Below, piece after piece: positions 1 through 5,609 of a stretch of 6,377 nucleotides of DNA; position 1 is the stretch's first letter, and every line of letters starts with the position of its first letter. The DNA comes from Planctomycetota bacterium. Its GTDB lineage: Bacteria; Planctomycetota; MHYJ01; JACPRB01. The notes beneath the pieces were generated by a model. It worked only from the letters and a program-made list of their open reading frames with translations. It searched no databases and had not been told where the DNA came from. The position numbers were made by a program, and so were the translations under genes. The stretch covers positions 1 to 6,377 of the forward strand of contig JACQFK010000266.1 in the NCBI GenBank assembly GCA_016200125.1. The letters are read 5' to 3'.

Positions 1-44
1 CCGATCACGTTCCTCTGCAGGGCTTGCGACACCGACTGGGACAC
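1..44 (-). CDS. Possible N-terminus of an unknown gene running off the left edge
   Basis: On the minus strand a GTG at 44-42 opens a stop-free frame to the window edge, reading VSQSVSQALQRNVIG with Met expected as first residue. It would begin 24 bp downstream of the stop of the 69-443 gene and on the same strand, so the two could form an operon. Only about 14 codons are visible, no domain can be recognised, and the only purine-rich stretch before it (GGAA, ending 3 nt before the GTG) is too close to be a convincing ribosome site. The start and even the existence of this gene are guesses from frame openness and location. Confidence 0.2.
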   Translation of the reverse strand, partial: MSQSVSQALQRNVI

Positions 45-48
45 GGGA

Positions 49-61
49 TTCCGGACCGGAA
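49..61. repeat. 13-bp perfect inverted repeat TTCCGG-A-CCGGAA
   Basis: TTCCGG and CCGGAA flank a single A. The one-base centre cannot form a hairpin loop of its own, so as DNA it resembles an operator half-site pair more than a terminator. It lies between the stop of the 69-443 gene and the possible start at 44, where a regulator could bind. In GC-rich DNA such a palindrome can occur by chance. Confidence 0.3.
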
Positions 62-68
62 GCGGGGC

Positions 69-443
69 CTAGATCGGCCGCATCGTGGAGCGGGGATTCT
101 CGCCCGCGCGGAGGGAGAGCTGCGCCCCCTCCTCCCCCATCGCCAGGCATTCGAAGAGGTTCCGAATCGCCTGGCCCAGCCGGTCGTAGCCGACGCCGCA
201 CTTCTCGATGTCGTCCACCACGAGCCGCCCGAGCGCGGCCGCCGACTGCCGGATCTTCTCGGCCGCCTCGGCGGGCCCGTTCTCCTCCTGGTCGCGCCAG
301 GGCTCGAGGAGCAGCAGCAGGCCGCCCACCCGCGCCAGCGCCTCCGCCGGCGCCCCCCGGCCCCTCATGTGATGGAGGATCCGGTGGACGATCGTCGCCG
401 CGTGCGGCAGGTTGAGCGGAAGGTTGAAGAAAGGCGGGGACAT
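69..443 (-). CDS. Hypothetical protein, 124 aa, divergent from recQ
   Basis: I do not recognise this protein. It is 124 residues with no clear signal peptide or membrane span; a short Leu run (GGLLLLLEPW, about 40-49) is too brief for a helix through the membrane. The middle (about 50-100) is rich in Glu, Ala and Arg and looks helical, and the sequence looks cytoplasmic. Cys at about residues 82 and 99 form no metal motif. Codons end overwhelmingly in G or C when read on this strand, which supports real coding, although a 146-residue open frame (24-464) exists antisense. The ATG at 443 is preferred because a TAAAAT hexamer lies exactly 6 nt upstream with no Shine-Dalgarno site, as expected for a leaderless mRNA. 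It shares a 30-bp divergent promoter region with recQ, so a link to DNA repair is possible, but that is only context. Confidence 0.6.
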   Translation of the reverse strand: MSPPFFNLPLNLPHAATIVHRILHHMRGRGAPAEALARVGGLLLLLEPWRDQEENGPAEAAEKIRQSAAALGRLVVDDIEKCGVGYDRLGQAIRNLFECLAMGEEGAQLSLRAGENPRSTMRPI

Positions 444-465
444 GCACCCATTTTAACATTATGAT
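437..465 (+). promoter_or_regulatory. recQ promoter, GGGACA-17 bp-TATGAT
   Basis: A -35-like GGGACA (437-442, four matches to TTGACA) is 17 bp from TATGAT (460-465, five matches to TATAAT). The predicted start site at about 471-473 is immediately before the GTG at 474, so recQ mRNA would be leaderless or nearly so. The -35 overlaps the start codon of the divergent gene, so transcription of the two genes could compete. Confidence 0.45.
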
Positions 466-478
466 GCGCCTCGGTGGA
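450..478 (-). promoter_or_regulatory. Promoter of the 69-443 gene, leaderless type
   Basis: On the minus strand TAAAAT (455-450) is followed by GGGTGC and then the ATG at 443, placing the expected transcription start on or next to the A of the start codon. A weak -35 (TCCACC, 478-473, three matches to TTGACA) lies 17 bp upstream, inside the recQ start region. No Shine-Dalgarno sequence precedes the ATG. Confidence 0.4.
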
Positions 479-2303
479 TCCGCTCCTGGACGTCGTCAAG
501 AAGTACTGGGACTACGACGAGCTCCGGCCGCTGCAGCGCGAGGCGATGACCGCCGCGATCAACGGCCGCGACTCCCTGGTCGTCCTCCCCACCGGCGGCG
601 GCAAGTCGCTCTGCTACCAGGCCCCCGCGCTCCTCTCCGACAAGCTCACCATCGTCGTCTCGCCGCTCATCTCCCTCATGAAGGACCAGGTGGACCGCCT
701 GCTCTCGCGCGGCGTCGCGGCGGCCTTCATCAACAGCAGCCTCGAGTCCTCCGACCGCAGCCGCGTCCAGGCCGGCATCGCCCGCGGCGAGTACAAGCTC
801 ATCTTCGTGGCCCCGGAGCGCTTCGCGGCGGGCGGCTTCGACCGCGTGCTCCGCATGGGCAAGGTCGGCGCCTTCGCGATCGACGAGGCCCACTGCATCA
901 GCCACTGGGGCCACGACTTCCGGGTCGACTACCGCGAAATGGGCCGCCTCAAGAAGGAGTTCCCCGAGGCCTCGGTCCACGCCTTCACCGCCACGGCCAC
1001 GCCCCGCGTGCGCGCGGACATCCTGGAGCAGCTCGGCCTGAAGGATCCCGAGCTGCTCGTCGGCGACTTCTTCCGCCCCAACCTGAACTACCGCTGCCTC
1101 CGCCGGGGCGACGCGGAGGAGGACGTCCTCGAGGAGGTCCGCCGGAGGCCCGGCGAGGCGGGCATCGTCTACTGCATCCGCCGCTCGGACGTGGACGACC
1201 TCGCGGCCCGCATGAAGCGCGAGAAGATCGCCGCCGCGCCCTACCACGCGGGGATGGACGACGACGACCGCACCCGCACGCAGGATCGCTTCGCGGCGGG
1301 CGACCTCGACGTCGTCGTGGCCACGGTCGCCTTCGGGATGGGCATCGACCGCTCCGACATCCGCTACGTGCTCCACGCCGCGATGCCCAAGTCGCTGGAG
1401 CACTACCAGCAGGAGACCGGCCGCGCGGGTCGCGACGGACGGCCCGCCGACTGCATCCTGTTCTACTCGGGCCAGGACTACCAGCTCTGGAACTCGATCA
1501 TCTCGAAGAACGAGACGACCGACGCCGACACGAAGCTGAAGATGCTCCAGGAGATGTACAACTTCGCCCAATCCGGCCGCTGCCGCCACCGCCGCCTGGT
1601 CGAGTACTTCGGCCAGGCCTGGGGCCGGGATAAATGCGGCGCCTGCGACGTCTGCAGCGGCGGCCTGGGCGCCCTTCCCGACTCGGACGACCTGGCCCGC
1701 ACCCTGCTCGCCGGGATCGTGCGCACCGGCCAGCGCTACGGACCCGCCTACGTGGCCGAGGTGCTCGCCGGCGATCGCACCGACCGCGTCGGCGAGCGGG
1801 GCCACGACGTCCTCGACGTCTTCGGCCTCCTGCCCGGCAAGCCGAAGAACATCGTGATCTCCTGGCTGCACCAGCTGGTGGACCAGGGCGCCCTGCGCGT
1901 GGAGGGCGAATACGGCGTCCTGCGCCTGACCCCCCGCGGCGCCGCGGTGATGCGGGGCGACGACACGGCGTCGCTCTACGGGACCGCACCCGCTCGCAAG
2001 CCGAAGGCCGGGAGCCGGCGTGCGAAGAAGGAAGCCGTCGAGAAATCGACCGCCGGCGAAGGGACGCCGCTCAGCGCGGACGGCAAGGCGCTCTTCGAAC
2101 ATCTCCGCACTATCCGCCGCGAGATCGCCGACGAGAACAACATCCCGGCCTTCATGGTCTTCAGCGACAGGACTCTCCGCGCGATGGCCCGCCGGAAGCC
2201 GACGACCAAGGACGCGATGCTCCAGGTCCACGGGATCGGCTTCGCAAAGCTCGAGAGCTTCGGCGACCGCTTCATGAAGGCGATCAAGGACTTCAACGCA
2301 TGA
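474..2303 (+). CDS. recQ: ATP-dependent DNA helicase RecQ
   Basis: RecQ unwinds duplex, forked and recombination-intermediate DNA 3' to 5' using ATP, in recombinational repair and replication restart in the cytoplasm. At 609 residues it is full length. Visible parts: motif 0 LRPLQ (17-21); Walker A LPTGGGKS (38-45); Ia VVSPLISLMKDQV (61-73); DEAH box (137-140) followed by the RecQ aromatic-rich loop CISHWGHDFR (141-150); III FTATAT (171-176); V VATVAFGMGIDRSDI (282-296); VI QQETGRAGRDG (312-322). Four Zn-binding Cys lie at 370, 388, 391 and 394, a winged-helix RQC at about 405-495, a basic linker at 507-523 and HRDC at about 535-607. The GTG start is chosen because MDPLLDVVKKYW matches the family N-terminus and the nearby ATGs at 461 and 464 are in another frame. 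No inactivating change is visible. Its stop overlaps the hydrolase start. Confidence 0.97.
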   Translation: MDPLLDVVKKYWDYDELRPLQREAMTAAINGRDSLVVLPTGGGKSLCYQAPALLSDKLTIVVSPLISLMKDQVDRLLSRGVAAAFINSSLESSDRSRVQAGIARGEYKLIFVAPERFAAGGFDRVLRMGKVGAFAIDEAHCISHWGHDFRVDYREMGRLKKEFPEASVHAFTATATPRVRADILEQLGLKDPELLVGDFFRPNLNYRCLRRGDAEEDVLEEVRRRPGEAGIVYCIRRSDVDDLAARMKREKIAAAPYHAGMDDDDRTRTQDRFAAGDLDVVVATVAFGMGIDRSDIRYVLHAAMPKSLEHYQQETGRAGRDGRPADCILFYSGQDYQLWNSIISKNETTDADTKLKMLQEMYNFAQSGRCRHRRLVEYFGQAWGRDKCGACDVCSGGLGALPDSDDLARTLLAGIVRTGQRYGPAYVAEVLAGDRTDRVGERGHDVLDVFGLLPGKPKNIVISWLHQLVDQGALRVEGEYGVLRLTPRGAAVMRGDDTASLYGTAPARKPKAGSRRAKKEAVEKSTAGEGTPLSADGKALFEHLRTIRREIADENNIPAFMVFSDRTLRAMARRKPTTKDAMLQVHGIGFAKLESFGDRFMKAIKDFNA

Positions 2304-3529
2304 TGAAGAGACTGCCGATCCTGATCCTGCTCGGGGGATGCGGCTCCGCCGATCCCTCGGCGATCAACGGCGAGCCCACGCCGATGAGGCCCAACATGGC
2401 CGGCGCCTACGGCCCCTGGCTCGCCGACCAGGTCCTGGGTCCCGGCCCCGCGCGGCTCTCGCTGCGGTCGGGCCGCTTCGGGCAGCTCAACTCCTGGCGC
2501 GACGCGGCGAGAAAGCGGGTCCTCGAGTGCATGGCCCCGGTCGACCTGGGAGGCATTCCCGAGGTGAGGGTCGACGGGACCACGGTCTACGACGGCCTCG
2601 AGATCCAGTTCCTGTCCTGGCAGCTGCCCATGGGCCCGCGCACGGAGGCGGTCTTCCTGAAGCCGGCCGGCGCGAAGGGCTTTCTCCCCGGCATCCTCGC
2701 CCTCCACGACCACGGCGGGATGAAGTACATGGGCTGGCGCAAGATCGTCCGGACGGACGACAAGCCCTGGGCCGTCCAGGCGGCCCATCAGGAGAAGTAC
2801 TATGCCGGCCTGGGCTGGGCCAACGAGATCGCCAAGCGCGGCTACGCCGTGCTGGTCCACGACACCTTCCCCTTCGCCAGCCGGCGCGTCCGCGTGGCCG
2901 ACGTGTCCGACCGCATCAAGCGCAACGGCGTCGATCCCGAGCCGGCGGACGCCGACGGGATCGCGAAGTACAACGCCTTCGCCGGCCAGCACGAGACCGA
3001 GCTGGAGAAGAGCCTGATCAGCGCCGGCACCACCTGGCCAGGCGTCTACGTCCCCGAGGACCAGCGGGCGCTCGACGTGCTCTGCTCGCGCCCCGGGGTG
3101 AACCCGGCGCGCATCGGCTGCGCCGGCCTCTCGGGCGGCGGCATGCGGACGGTGTTCCTCGCCGGCCTCGACGACCGGATCCGCTGCGCCGTCGCGGTCG
3201 GCTTCATGACCACCTGGCGCGACTTCCTGCTCGACAAGTGCTTCACCCACACCTGGATGGCTTACGTCCCGCTGCTGCCGAAGGACCTCGACTTCCCGGA
3301 GATCCTGGCGCTGCGGGCGCCGAAGGCGACGATGGTGCTCAACTGCAGCGAGGACCCGCTCTACACGCCCGCGGAGATGAAGCGGGCGGACGAGATGATG
3401 GCGGACGTCTTCAAGCGGGCCCGAGCGTCGGACAAGTACCGCTGCAATTTCTATCCGGGCGGACACAAGTTCGACCGCGCGATGCAGGCCGACGCCTTCG
3501 ACTGGTTCGACCTCCACCTCCGGAACTGA
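2300..3529 (+). CDS. Alpha/beta hydrolase (esterase-like), predicted lipoprotein or secreted
   Basis: The 409-residue protein has a serine-hydrolase layout: oxyanion-hole segment LHDHGG (135-140), nucleophile elbow GLSGG with Ser278, probable acid Asp352 in CSEDPLYTP, and His389 in PGGHKFD near the C-terminus. This resembles dienelactone-hydrolase and acetylxylan-esterase-like enzymes; the substrate is unknown, and an ester or acyl group is only inferred. The N-terminus MMKRLPILILLGGC has a basic residue pair, a short hydrophobic core and a plausible lipobox LGGC with Cys14, so export and lipid anchoring are likely but the core is short. A cap-like insertion with many charged residues lies between about 190 and 250. 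ATG at 2300 overlaps the recQ stop as ATGA, with AAGGA 9 nt upstream, indicating translational coupling; the next codon is also ATG (2303). The link to recQ is probably shared transcription, since one acts outside the cytoplasm. Confidence 0.85.
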   Translation: MMKRLPILILLGGCGSADPSAINGEPTPMRPNMAGAYGPWLADQVLGPGPARLSLRSGRFGQLNSWRDAARKRVLECMAPVDLGGIPEVRVDGTTVYDGLEIQFLSWQLPMGPRTEAVFLKPAGAKGFLPGILALHDHGGMKYMGWRKIVRTDDKPWAVQAAHQEKYYAGLGWANEIAKRGYAVLVHDTFPFASRRVRVADVSDRIKRNGVDPEPADADGIAKYNAFAGQHETELEKSLISAGTTWPGVYVPEDQRALDVLCSRPGVNPARIGCAGLSGGGMRTVFLAGLDDRIRCAVAVGFMTTWRDFLLDKCFTHTWMAYVPLLPKDLDFPEILALRAPKATMVLNCSEDPLYTPAEMKRADEMMADVFKRARASDKYRCNFYPGGHKFDRAMQADAFDWFDLHLRN

Positions 3530-3530
3530 C

Positions 3531-4040
3531 CTACTCGGGCCGGAACTCCAGGATCCCCGCGTCCGGACGCTCGGGGACATGAAGGCGCAGGTAGGGCTTG
3601 TTGCTGGCCTTGTGACAGGCCATGCAGCCCTCCATCTGCGCCTTGTACGCGGCGGCGAATTTCGCCGGGTCCTTGTCCTTGATCGACTGGTCGAGATCCT
3701 TGAACGTGCTGGTCTCGAGCCCCGTCAGGATGCCCTGGAGGTCGATCTCGCGCCCCTCGGCGTCCTTGCGCTTGGGAATGATCCGGACGGCCCATCGCAG
3801 GTGGGAGCGGGTCTCGTCGCAGAAGAACTGGGCCAGCGGCCAGTTCGCGTTCTGGCCGGCGAGCCAGAGGTTCGTGAAATGGGACCCGACGTCGGCCATC
3901 GCATGGGCCTGGTCGGGGACGATCCCCTTGAGCCGCGCGACTTCTGTCTTGAGCGCGGTCAGGTCGTCGACCGGCGGCTTGGCGTCCTGACTGGAAACTG
4001 TCGCCAGGGCGATGCCCGCGGCAAGCCAGATCTTGTTCAT
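3531..4040 (-). CDS. Periplasmic monohaem cytochrome c, C-terminal CMACH
   Basis: The 169-residue protein begins with a signal peptide (MNKIWLAAGIALATVSS, cleavage around residues 17-20). It has a single covalent haem motif, Cys139-Met-Ala-Cys142-His143, near the C-terminus in MEGCMACHKASNKPYLR. A haem site close to the end of a mostly helical chain is the plan of class II cytochromes c (cytochrome c' type, four-helix bundle). The chain is longer than the usual ~130 residues because of the leader, an N-terminal helix (about 25-45) and a Pro-rich tail after the haem. The role is likely periplasmic electron transfer or ligand binding; the partner is unknown. The ATG at 4040 is preferred over an in-frame ATG at 4073 because AGGAGG lies 6 nt upstream and the signal peptide then starts correctly. 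Its stop is one base from the convergent hydrolase stop. Confidence 0.85.
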   Translation of the reverse strand: MNKIWLAAGIALATVSSQDAKPPVDDLTALKTEVARLKGIVPDQAHAMADVGSHFTNLWLAGQNANWPLAQFFCDETRSHLRWAVRIIPKRKDAEGREIDLQGILTGLETSTFKDLDQSIKDKDPAKFAAAYKAQMEGCMACHKASNKPYLRLHVPERPDAGILEFRPE

Positions 4041-4046
4041 CGAAAT

Positions 4047-4052
4047 CCTCCT
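4047..4052 (-). promoter_or_regulatory. Shine-Dalgarno site of the cytochrome c gene
   Basis: AGGAGG on the minus strand lies 6 nt before the ATG at 4040. It fixes that start over the upstream in-frame ATG at 4073, and it is the clearest ribosome-binding site in the window, where most genes have none. Confidence 0.75.
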
Positions 4053-4071
4053 GATGACGCGACTCCGGAGC

Positions 4072-4079
4072 ATTATACT
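4072..4079. promoter_or_regulatory. Shared bidirectional -10 element between the cytochrome c and SUMF1-like genes
   Basis: The eight bases ATTATACT read as a perfect TATAAT on the minus strand (4077-4072) and as TATACT on the plus strand (4074-4079). The minus -10 predicts a start near 4065 and a ~25-nt leader carrying AGGAGG for the cytochrome gene. The plus -10 ends 8 nt before the ATG at 4088, giving a very short leader. A weak plus -35 (CTGATG, 4051-4056) is 17 bp upstream; no good minus -35 is visible. Confidence 0.5.
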
Positions 4080-4087
4080 GCGGGGAG

Positions 4088-5095
4088 ATGAGATCGCTCC
4101 CGCTCCTGTTCCTGGCCGGCTGCGCGACGGCGACGCTCGAGGAGAAGGTCTCCGTGCCGGGCACGAGCCTGCTTCTCGAGATGGTCTACGTCCCCGGCGG
4201 CGCCAAGGCCCGGCCCTTCTGGATCTCGCGACGCGAGGTGACCTGGGGCGAGTTCGACCGCTTCTACCAGTATCCCGAGGAGCAGCGGCTGGACGGCATC
4301 ACCCGCCCCTCCAGCGGCAAGAACTACCTCCAGCTGAGCGGCCTGCCGGCGGAGCAGATGGAGGAGGGCCGCCCGGTGACGAACCTCCGCTACCACTCGG
4401 CGATCTCCTACTGCGAGTGGCTCTCGGCGCGGACGGGGATGATCTTCCGGCTCCCCACCGAGACCGAGTGGGAGGCGGCGCCGGGGGAGGCGAAGGTGGC
4501 GCAGTATTGTCTCGAGCCGGAGCGGCCGCCGGACTTCGGCCCGGTGCTGCGCGGGACGCCGCGGCGCTCGATCCCGCCCGAATGGGACCAGGCCGACCCC
4601 AACCGTCCGGTGAGCACCTGGTGGTTCCGCACCGGCCACACGCAGGGCTTCCGGGTCGTCCGCGTCCCTGAAGGCGCGCCGGCGGCCGAGCGGAAGGACT
4701 ACGCGTCGAAGATCGAGGTCAGCGGGCTGGCAGGCGAGGAGCGGACGGTGAAGGTGGGCGCCTCGGTGTCGCTCTTCAGCCGCGTGACCGGCGAGGTGAC
4801 CAACGGCGGCGACCGCGCGCTCGACGAACTGGCTCTGAAGGTCTACTACCTGGACCCCAGGGGCAAGCCGCACTTCGAGGACGTGACGACGAACCTGACG
4901 CGTCGCGCGACGTTCAATCTATGCCTGCCGGCAGTTCGGAATACTGCCCATCCCGGACTGCAGGGCAAGCCGCTCCAGCCCGGCGAGCGCCGCCGCTTCA
5001 CGGTGGATCTCCCGATCACCTTCGACGCGGAGACCGACGTGAAGCCGGAGTCCTACGGCGCCTCGGTCCTCCACCTCCGCTTCGCGGGGGACTGA
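4088..5095 (+). CDS. SUMF1 (FGE-sulfatase)-like domain lipoprotein with C-terminal beta-type domain
   Basis: MRSLPLLFLAGC carries a lipobox LAGC with Cys12, so this 335-residue protein is probably lipid-anchored. Residues about 30-195 resemble the formylglycine-generating-enzyme/SUMF1 fold: MVYVPGG, then FWISRREVTWGEFDRFY (44-60), RPVTNLRYHSAISYCEWLS (95-113), RLPTETEWEAA (121-131), VLRG (153-156) and the typical ending GFRVVR (187-192). The usual middle with the YPWG and GLYDMHGNVWEW-type motifs is missing, so the domain is shortened. No Cys lies near the GFR motif, so classical sulfatase-activating activity is unlikely and a binding or structural role is inferred. Residues about 207-333 (VTGEVTNGGDRALDELALKV, then LQPGERRRFTVDLP) resemble FxLYD-type beta domains that follow lipoproteins. 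ATG follows a short purine run directly, with no spaced Shine-Dalgarno site. It is divergent from the cytochrome gene; no functional link is proven. Confidence 0.8.
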   Translation: MRSLPLLFLAGCATATLEEKVSVPGTSLLLEMVYVPGGAKARPFWISRREVTWGEFDRFYQYPEEQRLDGITRPSSGKNYLQLSGLPAEQMEEGRPVTNLRYHSAISYCEWLSARTGMIFRLPTETEWEAAPGEAKVAQYCLEPERPPDFGPVLRGTPRRSIPPEWDQADPNRPVSTWWFRTGHTQGFRVVRVPEGAPAAERKDYASKIEVSGLAGEERTVKVGASVSLFSRVTGEVTNGGDRALDELALKVYYLDPRGKPHFEDVTTNLTRRATFNLCLPAVRNTAHPGLQGKPLQPGERRRFTVDLPITFDAETDVKPESYGASVLHLRFAGD

Positions 5096-5104
5096 GATTG
5101 GGGG

Positions 5105-5110
5105 TAGACT
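5105..5110 (+). promoter_or_regulatory. TAGACT -10 element before the small membrane protein
   Basis: TAGACT ends 7 nt before GTG at 5118. The same hexamer, also preceded by GT or GTT, sits before the antitoxin gene at 5809. A weak -35 (TTCGCG, 5081-5086) is 18 bp upstream, inside the end of the preceding gene. The placement favours the GTG over the TTG one codon earlier. Confidence 0.4.
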
Positions 5111-5117
5111 CCTGTTG

Positions 5118-5363
5118 GTGGAAGAAGGCGAGGAATCCCTCTGGGCCCGTTCGCTGCTCGCCCGACTGGCTTGCTACTCGATGCTGTCCGGCGTCCTCGT
5201 AGCGGGACTGGGCGTGGGGTGGGGGTGGCTCCAATCTCCTCAAATCCTCACCTCGGGGGACGTCAATCTCCGAGAATTGGCCGCCCCTATGAGTGCCGTG
5301 TTCTGGATTACCTTCTTCTTCACCGGCTTCATTCTGGGCCTAAGACAGTTTCTTGCCGACTAG
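5118..5363 (+). CDS. Small two-helix membrane protein, 81 aa, unknown function
   Basis: This small protein has a charged N-terminus and two hydrophobic stretches: about residues 15-38 (ARLACYSMLSGVLVAGLGVG and on) and about 58-75 (SAVFWITFFFTGFILGL). A polar loop of about 18 residues (QSPQILTSGDVNLRELAAP) separates them. It is probably an inner-membrane protein with both ends on the same side; no family is recognised. The GTG at 5118 is chosen because TAGACT ends 7 nt before it; TTG at 5115 would add one residue. It starts 22 bp after the SUMF1-like stop, so it might also be co-transcribed with that gene. Codon use is less GC-rich than in upstream genes (several A/T-ending codons), matching the compositional shift here. 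Confidence 0.6.
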   Translation: MEEGEESLWARSLLARLACYSMLSGVLVAGLGVGWGWLQSPQILTSGDVNLRELAAPMSAVFWITFFFTGFILGLRQFLAD

Positions 5364-5369
5364 CGCCCT

Positions 5370-5382
5370 CCGCTTCGCGCGG
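5370..5382 (+). terminator. Weak hairpin after the membrane protein gene
   Basis: CCGC (5370-5373) and GCGG (5379-5382) can pair around the 5-nt loop TTCGC, 6 bp after the TAG at 5361-5363. The stem has only 4 bp and no T tract follows, so a terminator role is weakly supported. The hairpin is part of a 19-bp segment nearly repeated at the end of the SUMF1-like gene. Confidence 0.2.
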
Positions 5383-5398
5383 GACCAGCCCCTCAGTT

Positions 5399-5419
5399 GG
5401 GATTTCGGATTTTGGATTT
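5399..5419. repeat. Three tandem heptamers, (G/C/T)GGATTT
   Basis: GGGATTT, CGGATTT and TGGATTT follow one another without gaps, differing only in the first base. This is intergenic. A 7-bp period cannot be codon-driven and suggests a slippage-type simple repeat or a cluster of binding sites. Confidence 0.6.
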
Positions 5420-5441
5420 CCGCCGTCGCAGGGAGCAGCCG

Positions 5442-5485
5442 TACCCCCGGCGCGAGTCGAACGCGCAACCACCGGATTAGAAACC
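5442..5485 (-). pseudogene. 3' half of a tRNA-Arg-like gene, anticodon loop to discriminator
   Basis: Read on the minus strand, positions 5485-5442 give an anticodon loop TTTCTAA (anticodon TCT), the 3' anticodon strand TCCGG, variable loop TGGTT, a fully paired T arm (GCGCG-TTCGACT-CGCGC), acceptor 3' strand CGGGGGT and discriminator A. No CCA follows. The 5' side is absent: the bases before the loop (CGAGG) pair poorly with TCCGG, and no D arm or 5' acceptor strand complementary to CGGGGGT is present upstream. It matches the intact tRNA-Arg at 5744-5787 at 36 of 44 positions by my count, in inverted orientation. The T stem differs at several positions yet stays fully paired, so it probably came from a different tRNA gene and not from decay of a local copy. 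Such 3' ends are typical leftovers of tRNA-targeted integration. Confidence 0.7.
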
Positions 5486-5509
5486 TCGGCCGAATGCAGT
5501 GGGACGCGA

Positions 5510-5515
5510 ATTATA
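5510..5515 (-). promoter_or_regulatory. Perfect TATAAT reading towards the tRNA 3'-half
   Basis: On the minus strand TATAAT (5515-5510) lies 24 bp upstream of the tRNA 3'-half and would start transcription near 5503. No good -35 is seen. It could be a leftover promoter or chance in this more AT-rich stretch. Confidence 0.25.
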
Positions 5516-5556
5516 GCGTTTCATGCAATGCATACACTGCGTTTTGCTGGGGATCC

Positions 5557-5576
5557 GCACAGGTCTTGCACAGGTC
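5557..5576. repeat. 9-bp direct repeat GCACAGGTC, two copies 11 bp apart
   Basis: GCACAGGTC occurs at 5557-5565 and 5568-5576, one helical turn apart, as expected for adjacent sites bound on one DNA face. The extended 10-mer CCGCACAGGT (5555-5564) recurs at 6331-6340, beyond the toxin gene, so copies flank the tRNA and toxin-antitoxin segment in the same orientation. Confidence 0.55.
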
Positions 5577-5580
5577 GGCC

Positions 5581-5609
5581 TTGTGTCCGGTAGCCCGATC
5601 CCGCATAAT
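5581..5609 (+). promoter_or_regulatory. Promoter candidate upstream of tRNA-Arg, TTGTGT-17 bp-CATAAT
   Basis: TTGTGT (5581-5586) is 17 bp from CATAAT (5604-5609, five matches to TATAAT). It is the best plus-strand promoter before the tRNA at 5714 and would give a ~95-nt 5' leader. The ATG at 5619 follows closely and opens a 13-codon frame (MILTAALPLRRRR) that ends at 5660. Whether that peptide is made is unknown. Confidence 0.35.

Noticed and set aside
459..2231. Long minus-strand open frame (590 codons) antisense to recQ
   Set aside because: It is the shadow of a GC-rich gene; its translation is repetitive Ala/Val/Gly/Arg-rich text without family features, while the plus frame is an unmistakable complete RecQ.
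1634..2299. Upstream in-frame extension of the hydrolase into recQ
   Set aside because: The extension is Arg/Pro-rich out-of-frame recQ sequence. The signal peptide and ATGA overlap place the true start at 2300.
1976..3580. Minus-strand open frame (534 codons) across recQ and the hydrolase
   Set aside because: It is antisense to two well-supported genes and spans their junction, with low-complexity content; GC-rich codon bias creates such frames.
3579..4091. Plus-strand open frame opposite the cytochrome c gene
   Set aside because: The minus strand carries a signal peptide, a CxxCH haem site and AGGAGG at proper spacing; the plus frame has none of these.
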